Shown one piece after another: positions 15,080 through 22,261 of a stretch of 22,999 nucleotides of DNA. The stretch is from the NCBI GenBank assembly GCA_041395165.1, contig JAWLBA010000017.1, positions 1-22,999 on the forward strand. Direction: 5' to 3'. Positions within the stretch are counted from its first letter, which is position 1. The number at the start of each line of letters is the position of its first letter. The notes beneath the pieces were generated by a model, which worked only from the letters and a program-made list of their open reading frames with translations, was not told where the DNA came from and searched no databases. A program made the position numbers and the translations under genes. The stretch comes from JAIBCM01 sp041395165. GTDB taxonomy: Bacteria > Verrucomicrobiota > Verrucomicrobiia > JADLBR01 > JAIBCM01.

Positions 15080-15474
15080 GTGCAGCCAAAGCTATTGCCG
15101 CAAACCAATTTATTACTTTTTCGGTTGCACCAAAAGACGGTTACACCGTTTCTTTTACCAGCATCAACCAATTCGACTATCGACGCTCCGGAACTGGACC
15201 AACCAAGGGACTCATACAATACCAACTCAACTCAGGTAATTTTCTCGATGTCGCAAATGTTTTATTCACCGATAACACTCCGTCTGGTTCGTCTATTGAA
15301 CCAATTGATCTCTCGGGTATTTCAACGCTTCAAAATGTCGGTTATGGAACGAATGTGACATTTCGAATTGTGATTTGGGGTGGCACAGGTTCTGCGGGTA
15401 AATGGGGCATTTATGATATGGCATATTCATCGGCCCCCGACCTCGCCTTAATAGGCATTGTCTCACCAAAATAA
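15052..15474 (+). pseudogene. Displaced C-terminal domain of the secreted nuclease
   Basis: The sequence directly continues the domain begun by the upstream frame: GGSTFTNISAAKAIAANQFI, then DGYTVSFTSINQFDYRRSGT, ending IYDMAYSSAPDLALIGIV. The pattern F-T-V...G-Y-x-(V/L)-S-F-T-S-I...DYRRSGTGP is a beta-sandwich domain I recall from secreted proteins of Verrucomicrobiota and some cyanobacteria, often near a PEP-CTERM sorting tail; no such tail is seen here. Restoring one G at 15054-15056 gives a single protein of about 467 residues. GTG at 15052 is the only start in this piece and has no signal peptide, so independent function is unlikely. Confidence 0.75.
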
Positions 15475-15528
15475 AATCGCGAACAAACCAATCTATATTG
15501 ATACTCTGCTCACTTAGCTTACTCTTGT

Positions 15529-17853
15529 TTACCGATTTCTAACTTCCCATTGACTAGAAAAGTTAGGTAAAGCAGCAGCATTGTTAAATTTTACTTCACT
15601 ATTAAATTTAGGATCGGCAAACCAGATCACACGTTGTTGAGTGCCTTTGTTTTCCAAAATAATGTCAGAGCGATTATCGTCATTGAAAAAGCCTGTGCCA
15701 ACGATTTCCCAGTTACCTGCAGCGCCAAAAGGAAATACGGTTTGAATTTGCAAATCATCACCCATAGTCCAAATGACGCGTTGTTTCGTAATGATATTTT
15801 GCCAAACAAAATCAGTGCGTTCATTACTATCAAAGAAACCGGTTCCGACAATTTTCCACTCTGAGGGAATTGTCGGCAAAAATGCGCCAGAAAAAGGTGT
15901 CGTGTTCCACATAAACCAAATCAATCTTTCTCCGGTTTGATTGTTTTGCCAGACAATATCCGTGTTGCCGTCATTATTGAATTCGCCTGTTGCGGCAATT
16001 TGCCAGTTAACATCATCAATAGTAGGCAAAGCTACGGTTTCTTTAACTTTATTTTGATTAGGAAAATCAGAATTCATAAGCCAAATTTCTCGCTCTCCCG
16101 TAACTTTATTCTCCATGAGGATGTCAGAATGAACGTCGTGATTAAAATCTCCTATGGCCGCGATTCGCCAATTGGGTGATGGCATAAAACCATCTTTTTG
16201 AATTTTAATTCCACCTTGCACTTTTTGAACCCCATCCATCAACCAGATTTCGCTATCACCCGTTAATGTGTTTTGAAATACAATGTCAGTGTCCAAAGAA
16301 AAATCGAACTTAGCACTATTGGCTCGTAATAAGCCGTTTCGTCCACTCAACTTTACACTGAAAAATCCGGTTTCAAGATCAGCAAATTGCGCTAATCCGA
16401 TACCGGGATCAAAATCCACTGTGCCTTTGTATTGTCCGACTACAATTGCATTTCCCTCATTATCGCTAGCTAAATCGTGAGGGGTATTAAAATTTTTCTC
16501 ACCTCCCTGAAAGGCTTGAGCCCAACGAAAATTACCCATCCCATCCACACTTGCTGTAAAAATAGTGCTCATAGAAATACCATTAATAGTTTTAGTTCCT
16601 GATCCGGGATCAAAATCTACCACGTTATTAAAAGTTCCTGACAACAAAATGGGCTCTGTCGTAAAGGGTTCTGATGGGGTATTGGATTTATCCAAAGCTA
16701 ATGCATAAGCGCCTTCATTGCCTACTCCCCCCATGCGCTTAGCCCAAATGAAATTTCCATCTCGATCCAACTTTGCAACATAAATATCATTACCTCCAGC
16801 GCTCACTAAATTAAAAACTGGTCCATTAGGATTAAAGTCCACCGTATTAGCAAACCAGCCACAAAAAACCACCTCGTCAGCAATATCTAGAGCCAAATCA
16901 CTGAGAACCTCGGCGTTATTTCCTCCAATTCTTTTTGCCCAAACAAAATTTCCTGAGGTCGTAAGTTTAGCAATAAAAATATCATACTCGCCCGCGCTAT
17001 TTAATAAAAATTGCCCTGGCCCGGGATCAAAATCTGCCGTTTTTGTAAAAATACCTCCTACGTAGACATTGCCAGCGCGATCTGTGCTAATTGCTTTTCC
17101 ATATTCATAATCGTCAGAGTCCCCACCGCCACCAGCACCTCCCATTTGCTTTACCCACACTAAATTTCCAGAAGAATTCAATTTTAAAACAAAAATATCT
17201 TCCCCACCTACAGGAGTCAAAATATTTTGATCAGCACTGGGATCAAAATCACATTTCACAAAAAAACTGCCGGTTATTAAAATATCGCCTGACGAGTCCA
17301 CTGTAATTCCTCGCGGTTTTGCTCCTCCAATACCCATAGGCGTTTGTTGTCCTTCGATCTGTTTAGCCCAAACAAAATCCCCGTTACTATTTAATTTTAG
17401 AACATACATTTCAAAGTCATCTTTTTCTAACTCAAAGACACCTGGTCCGGGGTCAAAATCAGTTTTAGAGGCAAATGAACCCGTCAAAATTAAATCTTGA
17501 GTTTTTGGATCAATTTTTAAATCTCTCGCACTAATTCCATCTTGATTATGAATATGTTTCGCCCATATTAGTTGACCCGTTGGAGAAAACTTAGCAATGA
17601 ACATATTTTCACCTTCATCTGTCAAATTGAGAACACTCAAGGGAGAAGGATCAAAATCAAAATTTTCACCGTCACTTCCATCAAATGAACCCACCACAAA
17701 GACATTGCCTTGGGCGTCAGTGGCAACAGCATCGATCCATGATGCCATGTCAGAATTACTATTACTTTCGACCAGAGCAAAGTTATCTGCCCAAATAAAA
17801 CTTGAAGAAGAAAAAATAAGAATGGATGCAAAGTAAAGGGTAATAAGTTTCAT
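15529..17853 (-). CDS. Large secreted protein with SBBP-type beta-propeller repeats and C-terminal FG-GAP-like repeats
   Basis: A 774-residue exported protein (signal peptide about 1-22, ending SSSSFIWA). Residues about 30-500 hold at least seven repeats, each with a (D/N)xxGN(V/I)xVxG-type strand, a DFDPGPG-like turn and an F(V/I)WAK(R/Q)I strand: seven variants of the turn occur, including FDFDPSP, TDFDPGP, VDFNPNG and VDFDPGI. This is the SBBP family pattern. Residues about 510-770 hold five FG-GAP-like units of the form (D/E)FNxDxxxDIVxQNxxTGExxIWxM. Both sections should fold as beta-propellers with calcium-like Asp loops. Function unknown; surface adhesion or binding is plausible. AAAGGA lies about 7 bases before the ATG. 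No C-terminal sorting signal is visible. Confidence 0.85.
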   Translation of the reverse strand: MKLITLYFASILIFSSSSFIWADNFALVESNSNSDMASWIDAVATDAQGNVFVVGSFDGSDGENFDFDPSPLSVLNLTDEGENMFIAKFSPTGQLIWAKHIHNQDGISARDLKIDPKTQDLILTGSFASKTDFDPGPGVFELEKDDFEMYVLKLNSNGDFVWAKQIEGQQTPMGIGGAKPRGITVDSSGDILITGSFFVKCDFDPSADQNILTPVGGEDIFVLKLNSSGNLVWVKQMGGAGGGGDSDDYEYGKAISTDRAGNVYVGGIFTKTADFDPGPGQFLLNSAGEYDIFIAKLTTSGNFVWAKRIGGNNAEVLSDLALDIADEVVFCGWFANTVDFNPNGPVFNLVSAGGNDIYVAKLDRDGNFIWAKRMGGVGNEGAYALALDKSNTPSEPFTTEPILLSGTFNNVVDFDPGSGTKTINGISMSTIFTASVDGMGNFRWAQAFQGGEKNFNTPHDLASDNEGNAIVVGQYKGTVDFDPGIGLAQFADLETGFFSVKLSGRNGLLRANSAKFDFSLDTDIVFQNTLTGDSEIWLMDGVQKVQGGIKIQKDGFMPSPNWRIAAIGDFNHDVHSDILMENKVTGEREIWLMNSDFPNQNKVKETVALPTIDDVNWQIAATGEFNNDGNTDIVWQNNQTGERLIWFMWNTTPFSGAFLPTIPSEWKIVGTGFFDSNERTDFVWQNIITKQRVIWTMGDDLQIQTVFPFGAAGNWEIVGTGFFNDDNRSDIILENKGTQQRVIWFADPKFNSEVKFNNAAALPNFSSQWEVRNR

Positions 17854-17867
17854 AAAATTTCCTTTTT

Positions 17868-17886
17868 GTTTTATAAATAATAAAAC
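17868..17886. promoter_or_regulatory. 7-bp inverted repeat in the leader of the SBBP-repeat gene
   Basis: GTTTTAT (17868-17874) and ATAAAAC (17880-17886) enclose 5 bases, immediately upstream of the ribosome site of the gene starting at 17853. It could be an mRNA stem or an operator. The rest of the 123-base gap to sodB is A/T-rich without a recognisable terminator. Confidence 0.25.
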
Positions 17887-17976
17887 AAACTTTTAGAAAA
17901 AAGCAAAAAATATTTTAAAAAAAGTTTTAATAAAAGCTAAAACCTAAAAACGCACCAGAATTCGTGATAAAATTTT

Positions 17977-18597
17977 TTATAATCCCTTCGGCAACCGGGC
18001 ATTTACAGCATGCCAATCGATATGTTTAATAAACTCATCAATATAAGCAGCCCGAGCAGTATAAAAATCACTATAGTAAGCATGTTCATACACATCCAGT
18101 GCTAATAAAGGTGTCACATTCCATACCGGAAAAGTGTCCTGTGCATCACCAATATAATTAAACAATTTGCCCGTAAAATGATCAATACCAGTCCATGCCC
18201 AACCGCGACCCGACATACCGGTTGCCTTTAATTCCTTTACATTATTATCGTATGAACCAAAATCGCGTTCGATTAATTCCGCTATTTTGTCCGAAGCCTT
18301 TCCATCCCCCCCCAAACAATCAAAATAAATCTCATGATTCTTCAAACCACCAATCGCAAAGGTCAAACCCGTCTTCAAAGAGCGTAACGTAGAAAAAATC
18401 TGATTTGCTACCGCAGCATCAGCGGGATCTGGCACACCCAACTTTTCCAAAGCTTGAAAAATTGCATTCGTTTTATTCACATAACCCGTGTAAAGCTTCA
18501 TATGTTCTTCATGGGTTTTGTCCGAAATCTTACCCGTTTTCCCTTTCACCTTAGCCAATAACTGTTCCTGCTTATTTTCGTATTGTGGATATTTCAT
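17977..18597 (-). CDS. Fe/Mn-family superoxide dismutase
   Basis: Converts superoxide to oxygen and peroxide. The 206 residues contain the metal-ligand set of the family: His32 (HEEHMKLYTGYVNKTN), His88 (GLKNHEIYF), Asp168 and His172 (LLALDVYEHAYYSDF), plus GRGWAW at 130-135. The N-terminus differs from standard SodA/SodB: the usual LPY-x-x-x-x-LEP opening is missing and the first ligand lies one residue closer to the YVN motif, as in a divergent subfamily I recall from PVC bacteria. Metal preference cannot be told by eye. It is transcribed alone or with the DsrE-like gene 95 bases upstream. No signal peptide is present, so it is cytoplasmic. Confidence 0.9.
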   Translation of the reverse strand: MKYPQYENKQEQLLAKVKGKTGKISDKTHEEHMKLYTGYVNKTNAIFQALEKLGVPDPADAAVANQIFSTLRSLKTGLTFAIGGLKNHEIYFDCLGGDGKASDKIAELIERDFGSYDNNVKELKATGMSGRGWAWTGIDHFTGKLFNYIGDAQDTFPVWNVTPLLALDVYEHAYYSDFYTARAAYIDEFIKHIDWHAVNARLPKGL

Positions 18598-18692
18598 ATC
18601 AGTTTTCTTTCTTTTATAATTTGTCCGATTTCTTTTATGAGCACAATAAAACGACTTTTGCTCAAGTCAATCCCTCACCCAACTCGCCTTGC

Positions 18693-19385
18693 CTAAAAAA
18701 CAACAGTCCAAGAAACTGTCTTTTCCCACCTATCTATTTCTTCAGCAGATAAAACATCCAAACCACGCATCGGCGCAACATTCCATTCTTTTAAAGCCAC
18801 ACAATCTGCCAAAAGAGTTGATTTTTCTTTCTCTAAAAGCGTGAAATCTTTTCTCATCATTTCATTTTCCAATAAATATCTATCATCTAAACAAAACACC
18901 CCTTCCCCTCGAAATAACAAACTAATATCAACCCGATGCCATACTTGCACCCCAGCCGCGATACGAATTGCTTCTCGCGATTGTTCTTCAATCCGCGGAT
19001 CACGGGTTACTTCCAACAAAATTTTTCTTTTTATTCCCGCTTCTTGAAAAACCTCAACCATAGAAGAACATCCACCACTTTTCGTCACATTCATTACCCA
19101 TTCCACGTTTGCCCATAAATCCGACAACAACGATAATCCGCCATAAATAATATTTTCTTCCAATACCAACTCTCTTTGACGCGCACTAAACGCGCAGCCA
19201 AAACAATGCACTCCTTTTAACTTCTGCCATTCCGCCAATCCGTAAACTCCCTCATCCACGGCATATAAATAGACCCCATAACCTTCCCTGAGTGCCTCCT
19301 CAATTTTAACTCGCGCTTCAGCAAATCCACTGGAGACAGGTCCCACTGCCAAGAGTGCGCCTAAACGTTTAATTGCTACGCCCAC
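18693..19385 (-). CDS. Duplicated DsrE/TusD-like sulfur-relay protein
   Basis: A GTG at 19385, overlapping the stop of the Trm112-like gene and preceded by GAGG, gives 230 residues; the frame is open to 19436 but the extra 17 residues look non-native. The first half (6-105) matches a DsrE fold: strand RLGALLAVGP, helix FAEARVKIEEALREG, VYLYAVDEGVYGL, then VHCFGCAFSARQ with Cys61 and Cys64; Cys64 aligns with the sulfur-carrying cysteine of TusD (CVAAALRRG). The second half repeats the fold without that cysteine (RKILLEVTRDPRIEEQSREA and VDISLLFRGEGVFCLDD), so it is an internal duplication with one active half. Likely a cytoplasmic sulfur carrier, possibly for tRNA thiolation; the acceptor is unknown. 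Confidence 0.65.
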   Translation of the reverse strand: MGVAIKRLGALLAVGPVSSGFAEARVKIEEALREGYGVYLYAVDEGVYGLAEWQKLKGVHCFGCAFSARQRELVLEENIIYGGLSLLSDLWANVEWVMNVTKSGGCSSMVEVFQEAGIKRKILLEVTRDPRIEEQSREAIRIAAGVQVWHRVDISLLFRGEGVFCLDDRYLLENEMMRKDFTLLEKEKSTLLADCVALKEWNVAPMRGLDVLSAEEIDRWEKTVSWTVVF

Positions 19386-19693
19386 AAAAGCCGAATTCCT
19401 CGAGATTTCAACAAAACCGGGATTCCATCCTCGCACACATACAATATCTTCTCATCTTCACGAATTAACCCCTGCTTAATAACTTGTCTAACTGGCGTGC
19501 CATTGCGAAAACATAAAAAGCCCATTTCCACAGCGGAATTCAATCTTGGCAATTCATCCTCTAGCAACCATCTTAAAGCTTGTTGAGAACTGGGACAAAC
19601 TAACACCGATAACAATCGCTCATCTATCCCCTGTTTTTTGGAATCGCAATAACACTTTTTACTTTGCAAAAAAGAGAAAAAACTCACTTTCAT
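19376..19693 (-). CDS. Trm112-like protein
   Basis: A 105-residue protein with the Trm112/YcaR framework: DERLLSVLVCPSSQQAL (24-40) near the start and YVCEDGIPVLL (85-95) at the end, separated by a helical insert (ELPRLNSAVEMG). Trm112 proteins are small activators that hold rRNA/tRNA/protein methyltransferases. The zinc cysteines are mostly lost: only C33, C61 and C87 remain near the expected positions, as in many bacterial members. The first 22 residues (to KKQG) have no family counterpart and may mean the real start is downstream. Lies between the U32 gene (45 bases) and the DsrE-like gene (overlapping). Confidence 0.7.
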   Translation of the reverse strand: MKVSFFSFLQSKKCYCDSKKQGIDERLLSVLVCPSSQQALRWLLEDELPRLNSAVEMGFLCFRNGTPVRQVIKQGLIREDEKILYVCEDGIPVLLKSRGIRLLWA

Positions 19694-19738
19694 CTTATGC
19701 CTGATTCCTCTCTAAAAATCAATTTTTATTCCGGGGCA

Positions 19739-20620
19739 TCATCCCTCATGCACCACACCTAATTGTTGCACAACCTTTAATCTTTTCAGTAAATCTACAG
19801 GGTATAATCTGTTGTGTATTAAATCCAGATAAGCCTCAATAACCTGTTGCGTTTGCTCTGAAGTTTCGCGCAAAAATTCAATACGAAAATCACGCACCCC
19901 AACCCTCATAAATTCTTTAAAAAAATGAGCGCCACTTTGCGCCTTCGCATGAAACATAGTATTTCGACATCCCACATCCGCAACCACCGGATGCTCCATC
20001 CCCACCCGATCTCGCAACTGGACTTCATGCCGATCACAAGGCCGACCACAATTCGTGTGATCCGTTCCCGAAGAAAGAAACGCAGCAAACACGCAATGTT
20101 CCATATGAAAAAGCGGCATATGTTGATGCAACGTAATTTCAAACCAATTAGCCGGTGCTTTTTGCAATAAATCCAACGCTTGTGATTCATTTAAATCGTA
20201 AGACATAGTTATGCCCTGCAATCCTTGTCTGATAAAATAATGAGCCGTAATCGGATTGGCTACATTCAACGAAAAATCGCCAATTTTTTCTAGAGAACTC
20301 GAATTAAAATAGTGAATGCCTCCTAAATTACGAATCAAAATACCGTCTGGCTCCGCTCGCTCAACAAGTCGGAAAATTCCTTCTTCACCCACTTTTTGAA
20401 TACGTGGTGTTGCAAGAAAAATTTTTGTTTCAACGCGAGAAGTTTGCTGACGCACCCAAACCACGGCATCGCAATACCGTTTCACATCCTCAAAATCCAG
20501 ATAGATTCGCGACACCCCCAACCCCCAAGCCGCTTCCATCTGCTCTCGCGTGCGACATAAAACGGTTAAATGAACGGGGGAAGATTGAGAGGCCGATGTT
20601 CTATTAAAAGAAAAGAACTC
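19739..20620 (-). pseudogene. C-terminal part of the long U32 protein, separated by an in-frame TAA
   Basis: This follows the upstream U32 gene in the same frame, beyond a single TAA at 20623-20621. The first 28 codons lack a usual start, yet contain the first strand of the domain (VHLTVLCRTREQMEAAW); starting at the first ATG (20539) would delete that strand. The following VSRIYLDFEDV, ILIRNLGGIHYF and NVANPITAHYFIRQG repeat the TIM-barrel pattern of U32 proteins, and HCVFAAFLSSGTDHTNCGRP with CDRHEV holds a second cysteine cluster. Single U32 proteins of about 800 residues with both halves are familiar from Verrucomicrobiota, so the stop is probably a nonsense change or error. It may instead be a genuine split gene starting at 20539, but the missing strand makes that less likely. 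Confidence 0.7.
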
Positions 20621-22174
20621 TTAAAAATCCAGATCTTGAACTTTCATCTTATACTTATTTTTTTTCTGCTCCTGATATTTTGTTTGTTCTTTTTTTAATT
20701 GCTCAACTAACAAACGACGCATCCGATTTAGCTCGCTTAAAGGCAAAATCACAGACGATTTCAAATCGCAATGTAATGATCTTAACTGGAAACAAGTTCC
20801 TCCTAAACGTCCCAAATTTTTTTGCAAAATTTCTTTGGTCAACGGCTGTTTCTCTGCAAGTTGGAGTTTGATTGTTGACTTGATCTCCACCTCACCCACT
20901 TCACTTTTTACTTTCACCCTCAGCGACTCATTGACTCTTCCAAAAACTGAAAAATCCAAAAACGTCTTTGCTTCAACATCCAGACCACGATAAGTCTGCT
21001 CTAACTCCCGATTAAGCTGAGGATCGTCCGTTTTCCAGATTAAAGCTCCTATTCTTACCTCACTCAAACTCACATGTTGCTGGGAAAAAAAGAGACGCAT
21101 CCCTTCCACACGATAAATACGACCTCCCACTTCTTTTTCCAAATCTTTTACATTTTCAAAAACGACTCCATCACCCGCTTTGACCGGCGCTAGCGAACGC
21201 TCCAATTCCAACCAATCTTTCCCCACCCTAACAATTTTGCCCAACAAAACACCCCGCTTTTTTCCATATCGACCATGCACTAATTTTTGATGATTTACCC
21301 CATGCATCCAACCCGAAAAAAGTCCGCGCGAAAAAACCATTTCCAAACGATAACGATCTTCAGGCGAAAGTTGCTCCATAGCATTATCAATCGCTTTGCG
21401 ATAAACTCGTGTAATAGCAGCAACATATTCTGGCGATTTTAAACGACCCTCAATTTTAAAACTTTTTACCCCTAACTGAATCAGTTTAGGGATCTCTTCC
21501 ACTGCCATCAAATCTTGTGGCGAAAGTAAATAGCGACGATCGCCTAAATCCTTTAAAGCGCCATCCACTATCAACTGATAAGGCAAGCGACACGCTTGCG
21601 CGCACTCTCCCCGGTTCGCGCTACGTTGCCCCAACGCCTCACTGGTTAGACACTGACCAGAATACGCTACACACAACGCGCCATGCACAAAAACTTCTAA
21701 TGGCGTTTTGATGTGATCACGAAATTTTTCCAACTCGCGTAAAGAAACTTCTCGTCCCAAAACAATCTGTTTGACTCCCAACTTTTCAATAAATGCCACA
21801 CTTTCAGGTGAAGTAATCGTCATTTGTGTCGAAGCATGAACTGCCAAATTTGGCGCTACCTGATGAGCCAACCAAGCCAAACCAATATCCTGCACAATCA
21901 CCGCATCCACATTGGCGTCTTCCAAAAAAATTAACTGTTTGACAGCCTCCTCTAATTCCGCGGTAAAAATTAAAGTATTAAACGCTACATAGCCCTTGAC
22001 CCCATGCGCATGCAAAAAACCAATTGCGGACTCCAAATCTTTTTCCGTAAAATTATCCGCACGCAAACGCGCATTAAATCGCGACAAACCAAAGTAAACA
22101 GCATCCGCACCGTTGGCCACGGCAGCACGCAAACAATCCCAATTCCCGGCGGGCGCTAAAAGTTCAGGTTTCAT
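20621..22174 (-). CDS. U32-family protein (RlhA/TrhP-like), N-terminal part
   Basis: A 517-residue U32 protein, annotated as peptidase U32 in most genomes although well-studied members (RlhA, TrhP, UbiU/UbiV) act as hydroxylation factors. Residues 1-240 form the catalytic barrel: ELLAPAGNWDCLRAAVANGA, DAVYFGLSRFNARLRADNF, VHASTQMTITSPE. Cysteines C168, C175, C191 and C195 (GALC, SGQC, RGECAQAC) resemble the 4Fe-4S site of the family. Next come the SFKIEGRLKSPEYVA motif (about 240-254) and a linker domain of DUF3656 type (about 385-500). The expected continuation lies in frame after the stop codon TAA at 20623-20621. The start ATG at 22174 has no obvious ribosome site. Most similar in layout to RlhA, which hydroxylates 23S rRNA C2501; substrate here is not shown. 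Confidence 0.85.
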   Translation of the reverse strand: MKPELLAPAGNWDCLRAAVANGADAVYFGLSRFNARLRADNFTEKDLESAIGFLHAHGVKGYVAFNTLIFTAELEEAVKQLIFLEDANVDAVIVQDIGLAWLAHQVAPNLAVHASTQMTITSPESVAFIEKLGVKQIVLGREVSLRELEKFRDHIKTPLEVFVHGALCVAYSGQCLTSEALGQRSANRGECAQACRLPYQLIVDGALKDLGDRRYLLSPQDLMAVEEIPKLIQLGVKSFKIEGRLKSPEYVAAITRVYRKAIDNAMEQLSPEDRYRLEMVFSRGLFSGWMHGVNHQKLVHGRYGKKRGVLLGKIVRVGKDWLELERSLAPVKAGDGVVFENVKDLEKEVGGRIYRVEGMRLFFSQQHVSLSEVRIGALIWKTDDPQLNRELEQTYRGLDVEAKTFLDFSVFGRVNESLRVKVKSEVGEVEIKSTIKLQLAEKQPLTKEILQKNLGRLGGTCFQLRSLHCDLKSSVILPLSELNRMRRLLVEQLKKEQTKYQEQKKNKYKMKVQDLDF

Positions 22175-22261
22175 TTTTTTAAAAAAACAATGGTCAAAAT
22201 GGAAAATTCTATTAAATAAGTTTCCTTACTATAACTGACAAAACGTGAAAGATAAATCATT
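22175..22261. promoter_or_regulatory. Divergent promoter region between the U32 operon and isocitrate dehydrogenase
   Basis: These 87 bases must hold both promoters. Leftward, TTGTCA (22241-22236) and TTTAAT (22216-22211) are 19 bases apart, a loose sigma-70 match. Rightward, a TATAAC box lies at 22230-22235 without a convincing -35 partner. The two overlap, so the directions may compete. Confidence 0.3.

Noticed and set aside
15634..16480. Several plus-strand reading frames opposite the SBBP/FG-GAP gene
   Set aside because: They mirror the repeats of the minus-strand gene, lack ribosome sites and resemble no family; they are shadows of a repetitive coding sequence.
20621..20623. Programmed readthrough or recoding of the TAA in the U32 gene
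   Set aside because: TAA is not used for selenocysteine or pyrrolysine, and no conserved element is visible around it; mutation or error is simpler.
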